The notes below the pieces were generated by a model that saw nothing but the letters and a program-made list of their open reading frames with translations, was not told the origin of the DNA and did no database searches. Below, piece by piece: positions 1-6,531 of a stretch of 19,024 nucleotides of DNA. The position numbers were made by a program, and so were the translations under genes. This stretch comes from an uncultured Oscillospiraceae bacterium (lineage in GTDB: Bacteria; Bacillota; Clostridia; Oscillospirales; Acutalibacteraceae). Each line of letters opens with the position of its first letter. Within the stretch, counting starts at the first letter, position 1. The DNA is taken from assembly GCA_900547275.1 (NCBI GenBank), contig URGA01000035.1, forward strand, positions 1-19,024. The letters run 5' to 3'.

Positions 1-388
1 AGTTAATAAAATTGCCTCTGTCGGAAGCGCCGACTGCTCCGCGGATACCGAAGCCGCGTTCTGTGAAATTGATACCGTTGCGAACTGTGCGGCCGATGCC
101 GTCATAGGGAACCCACTTAATAAGAGAAGTGTCAACGCCGCCCTGGAGAATCAGATCCTCAAGAAGATAGCCGATCTCGTTTTCCGCAAATGCGGTAACA
201 ACGGATGTTTTAAGTCCGAAGCAACGGCGCAGTCCTCTTGCTACGTTATATTCTCCGCCGCCTTCCCATGCGCGGAAAGAACGGGCTGTTTTGATTCTGC
301 CCTCACCCGGGTCAAGACGGAGCATGATCTCGCCGAGAGAGATCTCATCAAACATACATTCCTCTTTAGGTCTTAAATTAAGATTCAT
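1..388 (-). CDS. kdgK: PfkB-family sugar kinase, probable 2-keto-3-deoxygluconate kinase (N-terminal part, cut by window edge)
   Basis: Reading on minus from the ATG at 386-388 gives 129 codons open to the window edge. The upstream AAGGAGATATCAAA supplies a well-placed ribosome binding site. The protein shows an early GEIMLRLDPG segment and the glycine-rich PfkB substrate motif GGGEYNVARGL at about residues 44-54, followed by the usual TAFAENEIG region. PfkB kinases phosphorylate sugars with ATP. The position 15 bases after uxaC, at the end of a uxuA-uxuB-uxaC series, points to 2-keto-3-deoxygluconate as the substrate, with the product KDPG cleaved by an aldolase not present here. The PfkB family call is firm; the substrate is inferred from context, because ribokinase-type relatives share these motifs. 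The C-terminal catalytic DTxGAGD motif lies outside the window and cannot be checked. Confidence 0.8.
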   Translation of the reverse strand, partial: MNLNLRPKEECMFDEISLGEIMLRLDPGEGRIKTARSFRAWEGGGEYNVARGLRRCFGLKTSVVTAFAENEIGYLLEDLILQGGVDTSLIKWVPYDGIGRTVRNGINFTERGFGIRGAVGASDRGNFIN

Positions 389-403
389 TTTGATATCTCC
401 TTA

Positions 404-1804
404 TTAAAAATTAAAATATTCTTTAGCGTTATTAAAGCTGATACCCTGAACGATTTCTTTAAGCATTTCATCGTCGTTTGCATACCAGCCGTCCTCAACC
501 CAGCGGCCGATAAGCGCGCAGAGTATGCGGCGGAAATATTCATGGCGTCCGTAAGAAGTAAATGAACGGGAGTCAGTCTCCATTCCCACGAACTTACCGA
601 GAATACCGAGATTGCCCAGGCTCTTGAGCTGAGCCGTCATTCCGTCCATTGTGTCAAGGAACCACCAGGCGGGACCGTACTGAATTTTAGACGGCGCTTC
701 GTCCGACTGGAAGTTGCCGAGCATTGTTGCAAAAACGGTGTTGTCCTTATCGTTAAGATTAAACAGAATGGTTTTAGGAAGTTTATCTTCTTTCGCCATT
801 GCATCCAGAAGTCTTGAAAGCGGGGCAGCAACTTCGCCGTCGCCAACTGAGTCAAACCCTGTATCCGGACCGAGAGCGTTAAACATACGGGTGTTATTGT
901 TTCTGATAGCGCCCATATGAAGTTCCATTGCCCAGCCAAGATCGTGGTACTTTGCACCCAGAGCGATGAGCACCGGCGTTTTGTACATATCAGCCTCTTC
1001 TTTTGAAACAGTTTCGCCGCTCATAGCCTTGGCATACACTGCGTTAATCTCGTCGTCAGAAGCGACAGCATAAGGCGGCACTTCAAAAGCTTGGTCTGAA
1101 ATACGGCATCCGAAAGAATGGAAATAATCAGCCCTTTTAAGCAAAGCTTCAATAACGTCGCTGTAACTGTTAATCTCCATTTCAGCGGCCGCGGCAAGTT
1201 TGCCGATATATTCTGCAAAATCAGGCGCCTGAATATTGAGAGCCTTATCAGGTCTGAATGTTGGAAGCACCTTGCAGTCAAAATCTTCAAGATCGGCTAT
1301 CTTTTTATGATATTCAAGGGTATCGATAGGATCGTCAGTTGTGCAAAGCATACTTACGTTGCTTTTTTCAATAAGAGTGCGTGGTCTGAAGTCTCCCGAA
1401 GCGATAGCCGCATTTGCGCGATCGTAAATATCGTCTGCCGTTTTCGCCGAAAGAGGCGTATTTATTCCGAAATAGCGCTGAAGTTCGATATGCGCCCAGT
1501 GATAAAGCGGATTACCGATTGCGTACTGAAGCGCAAATGCAAACTTTTCAAACTTCTCTTTGGGAGAAGCGTCGCCTGTGCAGTACTTTTCAGAAATGCC
1601 GCAGGAACGCATTGCGCGCCATTTATAATGATCGCCGGAAAGCCACAGTTCTGAAATATTGTCCGGCTGTTTGTTTTCATAAATCTCACGGGGGCTCAGG
1701 TGGCAGTGATAGTCGCAGATAGGCATATTTTCGCAGTAATCGTGGAAAAGATGCTTCGCTGTATCAGTATCCAGCAAAAAGTCCCTGTCCATAAATTCTT
1801 TCAT
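404..1804 (-). CDS. uxaC: Glucuronate isomerase (uronate isomerase) UxaC
   Basis: UxaC isomerises D-glucuronate to D-fructuronate and D-galacturonate to D-tagaturonate in the cytoplasm, the entry step of hexuronate catabolism. The 466-residue protein follows the E. coli enzyme (about 470 residues) from end to end. It has FLLDT near residue 9, the metal-binding DYHCHL with His33 and His35, GDHYKWRAMR, CTGDAS, IGNPLYHW, TTDDPIDTLEYH, VLPTFRPDKA, RNNNTRMF, the MGNFQ region, TDSRSFTSYGRHEYFRRILC and a final FNNAKEYF. This is the metal-dependent amidohydrolase-like fold. The start at 1804 has a GGAG eight bases upstream and aligns with the E. coli start. The gene lies third in the operon, 193 bases after uxuB and 15 bases before the PfkB kinase. 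The long spacer before it holds several stem-loops that could tune its expression relative to uxuA-uxuB. Confidence 0.97.
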   Translation of the reverse strand: MKEFMDRDFLLDTDTAKHLFHDYCENMPICDYHCHLSPREIYENKQPDNISELWLSGDHYKWRAMRSCGISEKYCTGDASPKEKFEKFAFALQYAIGNPLYHWAHIELQRYFGINTPLSAKTADDIYDRANAAIASGDFRPRTLIEKSNVSMLCTTDDPIDTLEYHKKIADLEDFDCKVLPTFRPDKALNIQAPDFAEYIGKLAAAAEMEINSYSDVIEALLKRADYFHSFGCRISDQAFEVPPYAVASDDEINAVYAKAMSGETVSKEEADMYKTPVLIALGAKYHDLGWAMELHMGAIRNNNTRMFNALGPDTGFDSVGDGEVAAPLSRLLDAMAKEDKLPKTILFNLNDKDNTVFATMLGNFQSDEAPSKIQYGPAWWFLDTMDGMTAQLKSLGNLGILGKFVGMETDSRSFTSYGRHEYFRRILCALIGRWVEDGWYANDDEMLKEIVQGISFNNAKEYFNF

Positions 1805-1997
1805 TTTAATACTCCATCATAACAGTATGGTTATTTTATTAATACAAAAGAGAAAACCCGCCGAAAAGTACAAAGAGGTAATACGCGGGTATTACCTCTT
1901 AAACCTTATTGCAAAACGCCGAAGCATAACGGATTTTAAACAATTCCGTTTTTCACCTGGCGCAGCATCGGGCGAGGCTTGTCCTCTCGATGCAAAA
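1805..1997 (-). promoter_or_regulatory. Structured intergenic spacer between uxuB and uxaC with three stem-loops
   Basis: On the minus strand, three inverted repeats follow the uxuB stop. The first is imperfect: GCATCG at 1965-1970 pairs with 1988-1993, and GAGG/CCTC lies inside it. The second is a 6-bp repeat, AACGGA at 1928-1933 with TCCGTT at 1945-1950. The third is a perfect 11-bp stem, 1873-1883 with 1890-1900, and a six-base loop. The loop of the third (CCCGC on minus) is complementary to GCGGG at 1857-1861 on minus, which is followed by TTTTCTCTTTT. The loop-tail pairing could form a pseudoknot or an alternative weak terminator. No credible ORF is present. The role is inferred: RNA processing, attenuation or stability within the operon, or a dispersed repeat element. 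Confidence 0.55.
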
Positions 1998-2843
1998 TCA
2001 AACGCCTGAGTAAGCGTTGAAACCGCCGTCAACAGGAATGTTGACGCCTGTAATAAATCCGCTGTAACGTTCGTCGCACAGGAAAAGCAAAGTTCCTGCA
2101 AGCTCGTCAGCTTCGCCGAAGCGCTTCATCGGAGTTGCGGCAAGTATCTTGCCGGTTCTTTCTGTTGGAGATCCGTCAGGATTCCAAAGAAGGGTTGCAT
2201 TCTGCTTTGTTGAGAAAAATCCGGGAGCAATTGCGTTTACACGAATTCCAACGTCGGCAAAATGAACAGCCATCCATTCTGTAAAGTTCTTAACGGCTGC
2301 CTTAGCGGCGCTGTATGCCGGAATTTTTGTAAGCGGACGGTAAGCGTTCATTGAAGTTACCATAATAATGCAGGCATTTTCCTTACCTGCCATATCCTTG
2401 GCGAATACCTGGGTAGGAATGAGGGTGCCAAGGAAATTAAGGTTGAACACAAAGCTGATACCGTTGGGATCAAGGTCGAAAAATGTTTTAACATCAGGAT
2501 CATGAGCATCCAGATCAACTTTTTCAAGAGTTTCCTTTGTGGTTGTACCTTTCGGATTGTTACCGCCTGCGCCGTTAAGAAGAATATCGCAGGTGCCGAA
2601 CTTTTCAGCAATTTCATCTCTTGCCGCCTGCATTGATTCAATTTCAAGCACGTTGCAGCCAACGGCGATAGCCTCGCCGCCTTCGCTTACAATCTCGTCA
2701 GCTACTTTCTGGGCAGCTTCTTTATTAAGGTCAAGAACTGCAACTTTGCAGCCCTGCTGAGCAAGAGTTTTTGCAAATCCGCCGCAGAGAACTCCGCCTG
2801 TAACTACCGCAACGCGGCCTTTAAGATTTTCATGAACTAACAT
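1998..2843 (-). CDS. uxuB: D-mannonate oxidoreductase (fructuronate reductase), short-chain dehydrogenase type
   Basis: This 281-residue short-chain dehydrogenase/reductase most likely interconverts D-fructuronate and D-mannonate with NAD(H), the step between UxaC and UxuA. The Rossmann motif is TGGVLCGG at residues 15-22, an acidic residue (VLDLN) ends the second strand, and NGAGGNNPKG sits at about 90-99. The catalytic set Ser164, Tyr177 and Lys181 appears in VTSMNAY and YSAAK, and the C-terminal VDGGFNAYSGV is typical. A sequence like NGAGGNNPKGTT with the DLDPNGISFVFNLNFLGT stretch is characteristic of the Firmicutes mannonate oxidoreductases related to B. subtilis YjmF, unrelated to the long-chain E. 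coli UxuB. The start at 2843 has an AAGGAAG 11 bases upstream. It lies 42 bases after uxuA. Family membership is firm; the substrate is inferred from the motifs plus the operon. Confidence 0.88.
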   Translation of the reverse strand: MLVHENLKGRVAVVTGGVLCGGFAKTLAQQGCKVAVLDLNKEAAQKVADEIVSEGGEAIAVGCNVLEIESMQAARDEIAEKFGTCDILLNGAGGNNPKGTTTKETLEKVDLDAHDPDVKTFFDLDPNGISFVFNLNFLGTLIPTQVFAKDMAGKENACIIMVTSMNAYRPLTKIPAYSAAKAAVKNFTEWMAVHFADVGIRVNAIAPGFFSTKQNATLLWNPDGSPTERTGKILAATPMKRFGEADELAGTLLFLCDERYSGFITGVNIPVDGGFNAYSGV

Positions 2844-2885
2844 ATTACTTAGAACTTCCTTTCTGTAAAACAGCTTTTCAATTCT

Positions 2886-3950
2886 TTATCTTCTTGATTT
2901 TTCAACAGCTTCCCAGAGGCCGTTAAGATATGAAACTCCGAGAGCGCGGTCATAAAGTCCGTAACCCGGACGGGCAACCTCGCCCCAAATCATTCTGCCG
3001 TGGTCAGGGCGGATATAACCGTCAAAACCGACTTCCTGAAGCGCCTTTACAATCTCGTACATATCAAGCGAACCTGCCGCGCTTTCGTGGGCAGTTTCGT
3101 TGAACCACTGGTTATTGATTGAAACATTGCGCAGATGAGCGAAATAAATTCTGTCTGCCGCTTCCTTGATGATCTCTACCATATCGTTCTTGGGGCTTGC
3201 GCCGAGAGAACCGGTGCAGAGAGTAAGACCGTTATACTTAGAAGGAACCATTGTAAGCAGACGCTTAACGGCTTCCTTATCGGTAATAATACGGGGCAGA
3301 CCGAAGATACCCCAGGGCGGATCGTCCGGGTGGATAGCCATTTTGACATCGCACTCCTCGCACACGGGCATAATCGCTTCAAGAAAATATTTCAGATTTG
3401 CCCAAAGATCCTCTGCGGTAACATTTTTATATTTTTTAAACAGTTCCTTGATCTCGCCCATTCTTTCCGTTTCCCAGCCGGGCATAGCGTAGCCGTTTGA
3501 ATTGTCGTCGATCTCGCGGAACATATCCTCAGGCGACTTGCCCTCAACCTGTTTGCCGTCGTAGCAAAGGCAGGTTGAACCGTCCGGCAGAGGCATATAA
3601 AGGTCCGTTCGGGTCCAGTCGAAAACCGGCATAAAGTTATAGCAGATAACTTTAACTCCGACCTTGGAAAGGTTTCGGATAGACGTTTTATAGTTTTCAA
3701 TATACTTGTCCCTGGTGGGCAGACCGATTTTAATATCCTCATGAACATTAACGCTCTCGATGCACTCCATTGAAAGACCAGCGGCTGTTATTTCGTCATA
3801 CATAGCCTGAACTCTGTCCATAGGCCATGCTTCGCCTGCCGGCAGGTCGTGAAGCGCGGGAACAACGCCTACAACACCGGGAATTTGTCTGATCTGGTCA
3901 AGAGTGACAGTGTCCTTATCTTTGCCAAACCAGCGAAATGTCATTTGCAT
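2886..3950 (-). CDS. uxuA: Mannonate dehydratase UxuA
   Basis: UxuA removes water from D-mannonate to give 2-keto-3-deoxygluconate using a divalent metal. The 354-residue protein starts with the family hallmark MTFRWFG and carries IPGVVGVVPALHDLP, the CYNFMPVFDWTRTDL segment, HPDDPPWGIFGLPR, LCTGS, FAHLRNV and RPDHGR. Likely metal ligands are His207, Cys245, His272 and the Asp316-His317 pair, judged from family conservation; this is a TIM-barrel of the xylose-isomerase-like type. The length is usual for Gram-positive UxuA and shorter than the roughly 390-residue E. coli enzyme. The first ATG is chosen because AGGAGGT lies six bases upstream. It is the first gene of the operon uxuA-uxuB-uxaC-kdgK and has a good sigma-A promoter and a palindrome immediately upstream, consistent with induction by hexuronates. 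Confidence 0.96.
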   Translation of the reverse strand: MQMTFRWFGKDKDTVTLDQIRQIPGVVGVVPALHDLPAGEAWPMDRVQAMYDEITAAGLSMECIESVNVHEDIKIGLPTRDKYIENYKTSIRNLSKVGVKVICYNFMPVFDWTRTDLYMPLPDGSTCLCYDGKQVEGKSPEDMFREIDDNSNGYAMPGWETERMGEIKELFKKYKNVTAEDLWANLKYFLEAIMPVCEECDVKMAIHPDDPPWGIFGLPRIITDKEAVKRLLTMVPSKYNGLTLCTGSLGASPKNDMVEIIKEAADRIYFAHLRNVSINNQWFNETAHESAAGSLDMYEIVKALQEVGFDGYIRPDHGRMIWGEVARPGYGLYDRALGVSYLNGLWEAVEKSRR

Positions 3951-3987
3951 AGAACTACCTCCTGTAATAGACTTTCTTTAATGAAAT

Positions 3988-4016
3988 ATTCTATCACAAG
4001 AGGCGGACTGTTTCAA
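3988..4016 (-). promoter_or_regulatory. Sigma-A-type promoter of the uxuA operon
   Basis: On the minus strand TTGAAA (4011-4016) is followed after exactly 17 bases by TAGAAT (3988-3993). Each hexamer has five of six consensus bases. Transcription would start near 3981, leaving a leader of about 30 bases with AGGAGGT close to the uxuA ATG. Nothing else in the 172-base gap scores as well. Confidence 0.72.
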
Positions 4017-4021
4017 GAGAT

Positions 4022-4033
4022 ATATGTACATGT
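4022..4033. promoter_or_regulatory. Palindrome next to the uxuA -35 box, possible operator
   Basis: ATGTACAT at 4024-4031 is a perfect 8-bp palindrome, with one further matched pair (A4022, T4033) outside a mismatch. It begins eight bases upstream of the -35 hexamer. The position suits an activator or repressor site of a hexuronate regulator, but short palindromes of this kind also arise by chance and no regulator gene is in the window. Confidence 0.3.
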
Positions 4034-4122
4034 GTTAAAAAAATAAAGGCGCATTTTTGCCAAAATATTGTTATTTTTGACGTTAAACGAGCCATGTTTT
4101 TTTACGGTATCGTCAAATCTGT

Positions 4123-5091
4123 TTAATCCGTTCTAAGAATATACGCTCCGGTAATTTCGCAGTCGGAGCTCCCCATCTTTACGGTTATGTTTTCGTTTAC
4201 CACTTCCATACCGTCAAATCGGCTGTCTCTGGCTTCCTTCAGCTGCTTTCTTGCCAGAGCCTCCAGTTCCTTATCGCTTAGAGAATACTCGTTTTTAACA
4301 TAGTATTTCTCTGTGTCTGTTTCAATATATATCGGCAGTTCACGTCCGTTTATTTTCAGCGGCTCTTTTACAACAGAAGAAACGCCTGATTTTTTGTTGA
4401 AATAAAACGGAATTTTAACCCCGTAAAAGTACAGGCTTTTATACTCGTTCTGCCCTGTAAGCACCGGGTCTGACGCCTTGCGGCTGACGGTCAAAACTAT
4501 TTCCCGCCTTATTATCGTACCCTGGGCTTTTTCCGTCTCTGTCTTTTCCGTGGGAGGGGCGGTAGCTTCGTCAATTTCAAGACGCGCCGTTGTGCCGATC
4601 TTGTTAATATGAGCCCAGGCTATATCGTCAAAATCGGAAAGCATGGCGTAGGAAAGTTTTTTCCTGTCTGCATCAGCCCATCTTTCCCCCACGCTGACTC
4701 CGTTTTTCTCAAGATAACTTTGAAGCTGGGCAGTGGTAATTCTGTTGTTCCCAGTTATTTCAACATTCCATATAAATCCGGTCAAAACCGAAATGATTAC
4801 TGCGAAAAGCGCCATTCCGGTAAAAAATCCCCAACGTTTCTTCAATGGGGCGAGAAAGAAAGGAAGCCCGCACTTTTCAATTACTTTTACTTTGCCTCCG
4901 GTGGACAGCGCTAATCGGTGCAGTTTTTTATAAGTCTTGATACCGCAAAGGCCGTAAAGGCATTCGTTGTCTTTTAGCAAGTCAGAAACAGGAAGCTGAG
5001 CGCCGTAGCAGGCGTTTATAAAACCCTCAGCAAATCCTCCCGAATAAACAAAGCGAACGTAGCCCAGCAGATAGCGAAGCAGTCTGTTCAC
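4123..5091 (-). CDS. yqfD: Sporulation protein YqfD family, internally shortened
   Basis: The 322-residue protein matches the YqfD family known from B. subtilis sporulation, a membrane protein made in the mother cell. It has an N-terminal soluble part with GYVRFVYSGGFAEGFINAC, one clear membrane segment at about residues 89-108, a POTRA-like segment directly after it (WNVEITGNNRITTAQLQSYL), an AWAHINKIGTTARLEI strand and a C-terminal LTGQNEYKSLYFYG region. The usual protein is close to 400 residues. Here a low-complexity PPTEKTETEKAQ linker at about 179-190 sits where I expect the VAakdGvI...GDxVkkGdvLvsG segment, so an internal domain seems to be missing in frame. It overlaps yqfC by four bases (ATGA), implying coupled translation. 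No strong terminator follows. The family call rests on the N-terminal half and the neighbour. Confidence 0.85.
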   Translation of the reverse strand: MNRLLRYLLGYVRFVYSGGFAEGFINACYGAQLPVSDLLKDNECLYGLCGIKTYKKLHRLALSTGGKVKVIEKCGLPFFLAPLKKRWGFFTGMALFAVIISVLTGFIWNVEITGNNRITTAQLQSYLEKNGVSVGERWADADRKKLSYAMLSDFDDIAWAHINKIGTTARLEIDEATAPPTEKTETEKAQGTIIRREIVLTVSRKASDPVLTGQNEYKSLYFYGVKIPFYFNKKSGVSSVVKEPLKINGRELPIYIETDTEKYYVKNEYSLSDKELEALARKQLKEARDSRFDGMEVVNENITVKMGSSDCEITGAYILRTD

Positions 5092-5381
5092 TCTCCCGAA
5101 AACTCCATTGACATAATAAAGCCTTCAATAACGGCGCCGGTATGGGAAAAGGAATTGATGCACAGGCTGTCCCCGTTAAACGTAATTTTCTTTTTGCCCA
5201 CTGCCAGGCGAATGCGCCCGGGAGTATATTCCAAAATTTTGTCCAGCCCATCAACAAGGCAGGAATTCCCTATGATTTCGAGTCTTGGCTGACCCGGCAG
5301 ATACGGCAGCGGCAGATCGCTGAAGTCGCTGGGCTGAGTTTTCTGCCTTTTTCTGTCTGTCTGAGTTTTTGATTTTTGCAT
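5088..5381 (-). CDS. yqfC: Sporulation protein YqfC family
   Basis: This 97-residue protein has the YqfC-family core: LPGQPRLEIIGNSCLVDG, then the ILEYTPGRIRLAVGKKKITFNGDSL segment and a short C-terminal strand, a small beta-rich fold. The N-terminal 25 residues are basic and variable. In B. subtilis yqfC and yqfD are adjacent and expressed under sigma-E in the mother cell; the exact molecular role is not settled. Here the stop overlaps the yqfD start by four bases. The start at 5381 is supported by GGTGAT three bases before the ATG, a rather tight spacing. The gene diverges from a YlbJ-like gene only 44 bases away. The family call is firm from the core and from the yqfD partner. Confidence 0.88.
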   Translation of the reverse strand: MQKSKTQTDRKRQKTQPSDFSDLPLPYLPGQPRLEIIGNSCLVDGLDKILEYTPGRIRLAVGKKKITFNGDSLCINSFSHTGAVIEGFIMSMEFSGE

Positions 5382-5425
5382 AGTATCACCGATAAATAAT
5401 ATGCATATATTTTAGCGGTGATGAT
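5382..5425. promoter_or_regulatory. 44-base divergent control region of yqfC and the ylbJ-like gene, two-fold symmetric
   Basis: The two start codons face away from each other across 44 bases. ATCACCG (5385-5391) and CGGTGAT (5416-5422) form a perfect 7-bp inverted repeat centred at 5403.5, and ATATGCATAT (5399-5408) is a perfect palindrome on the same centre. Each arm supplies GGTGAT three bases before its own ATG, so the repeat also forms both ribosome binding sites. CATATATT on plus (5404-5411) fits the sigma-E -10 consensus CATAHAHT, and CATATTAT on minus (5396-5403) fits with one mismatch; the -35 matches are weak. Overlapping divergent mother-cell promoters are plausible but not proven. 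Confidence 0.5.
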
Positions 5426-6445
5426 ATGAAACTCCGTGACGGAATAACGCTGATTTTTCTGCTTGCCTGCGCAGGCGTTCTCATAATCCTGTCTCCGGGA
5501 GCAAAAGCAGGGGCTAGGGAGGGTCTGGCGCTTGCTCAAAATACGATTTTGCCAAGTCTCCTGCCTCTTTTGATGATATTTATGATAATCATGAAAAGCA
5601 AGGCAGGTGCTGTTTTAACAAACTTATTCGGCGGCATTATTTATAAAACTCTGAAATTGCCCGCCGCGGCGCTTCCCGCTGTTTTATTTGGACTTATAGG
5701 CGGCTACCCTACGGGAGCGATGCTAACCCAATCGCTGTACCGAGACGGCGACATAAGCCGCAGCCAGGCGCAAAGAATAATGAAGTTCAACGTATGCGGC
5801 GGCGCCGGATTTATAATAACGGCGGTGGGAACCGCAACCCTCTCCTCACAAAAAGCAGGGCTGATACTTTTTGCCTCTAACGTACTTTCTTCAATTATAA
5901 TCGCAGTTGGAACATCCTTCGGCCAGAAGCGGGACGGGCAGCTTACATCAGGCACAGCTGTTCCGCTTCCTATTGGCGACGCAATGTGTCTCAGCGCCAG
6001 CGAAGGAATGAAAAGCATGTTAAATCTTACTGCGTTTATCGTGCTGTTTTCTGCTTTTGACGGTGCAATCAGCGTTCCGAAACTCCTTGAACCGATTTTT
6101 GAAATAACAAACGGAATATGTACCGGAGACACATACACTCTGCCCGAAACCGCTGCTTTTCTTGCGTTCGGCGGATTTTGCATTCATTTACAGCTGCTGT
6201 CTAGCATAAAAGAATTCGGTATGTCTTATATTTCTTTTCTTGTCTGGCGCATTGTTGGGGCATTTCTTTCATACTGGATCTGCAAAGGAATTTTGCTGAT
6301 TTTCCCCCAGCCTAAAGCGGTTTTTTCAAACGTATCGGAAACTCTTGCACAGCCCAGCATTGCAAACGCCGCGCTAAGTGTATTGCTTATTCTGGGATGC
6401 GGTGTTCTTGTAATGGACCTCCACTCAAGGCGCCGCAAGGTGTGA
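5426..6445 (+). CDS. ylbJ: YlbJ-like sporulation integral membrane protein
   Basis: The 339-residue protein is strongly hydrophobic, with roughly eight membrane segments. It has the layout of YlbJ/nucleoside-recognition Gate proteins. In the first half an ILPSLLPLLMIFMIIMKSKA helix precedes GLIGGYPTGAMLTQSL (about 89-104) and then FNVCGGAGFI. In the second half, helices at about 199-215 lead to a PIFEITNG motif (223-230) and AFLAFGGFCIHLQLL. B. subtilis YlbJ is needed for spore-coat or cortex steps and is about 400 residues, so this one is somewhat short. It may move a small solute, but none is established. The start is the ATG at 5426; the ATG at 5421 hits a stop after two codons. The divergent yqfC-yqfD pair supports a sporulation role. 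I see no intrinsic terminator of its own on plus before the facing purB terminator. Confidence 0.72.
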   Translation: MKLRDGITLIFLLACAGVLIILSPGAKAGAREGLALAQNTILPSLLPLLMIFMIIMKSKAGAVLTNLFGGIIYKTLKLPAAALPAVLFGLIGGYPTGAMLTQSLYRDGDISRSQAQRIMKFNVCGGAGFIITAVGTATLSSQKAGLILFASNVLSSIIIAVGTSFGQKRDGQLTSGTAVPLPIGDAMCLSASEGMKSMLNLTAFIVLFSAFDGAISVPKLLEPIFEITNGICTGDTYTLPETAAFLAFGGFCIHLQLLSSIKEFGMSYISFLVWRIVGAFLSYWICKGILLIFPQPKAVFSNVSETLAQPSIANAALSVLLILGCGVLVMDLHSRRRKV

Positions 6446-6480
6446 AAAACAAGCACAAACATATTTTTACAAATACAGAC

Positions 6481-6516
6481 AAAAAAACAGCGCAGAAGCA
6501 AACGCCTCTGCGCTGT
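6481..6516 (-). terminator. Intrinsic terminator of the dapF-dapL-purC-purB operon
   Basis: ACAGCGCAGA (6487-6496) and TCTGCGCTGT (6507-6516) form a perfect 10-bp stem with a ten-base loop. On minus the stem is followed by a run of seven T (complement of 6481-6487). It lies 15 bases beyond the purB stop. On plus there is no T run after the stem, so it should not efficiently stop ylbJ transcripts. Confidence 0.9.
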
Positions 6517-6531
6517 TGAAACATTTAGAGA

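Noticed and set aside
1118..1654. A 178-codon open frame on plus opposite uxaC
   Set aside because: It is fully antisense to a well-conserved enzyme gene, has no convincing ribosome binding site, and its composition is that of a shadow frame.
1827..2009. A 60-codon open frame on plus in the uxuB-uxaC spacer, running into uxuB
   Set aside because: It runs through the stem-loops and into the end of uxuB on the opposite strand. It has no ribosome binding site, so it is better explained by the repeats than as a gene.
4045..4062. A possible intrinsic terminator for yqfD (GGC/GCC with a T run on minus)
   Set aside because: The T run on minus is good, but the stem is only three base pairs, so I cannot call it a terminator.
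5704..6183. A 159-codon open frame on minus opposite the ylbJ-like gene
   Set aside because: The plus frame has a membrane-protein pattern and YlbJ motifs. The minus frame has low-complexity shadow composition and no ribosome binding site.
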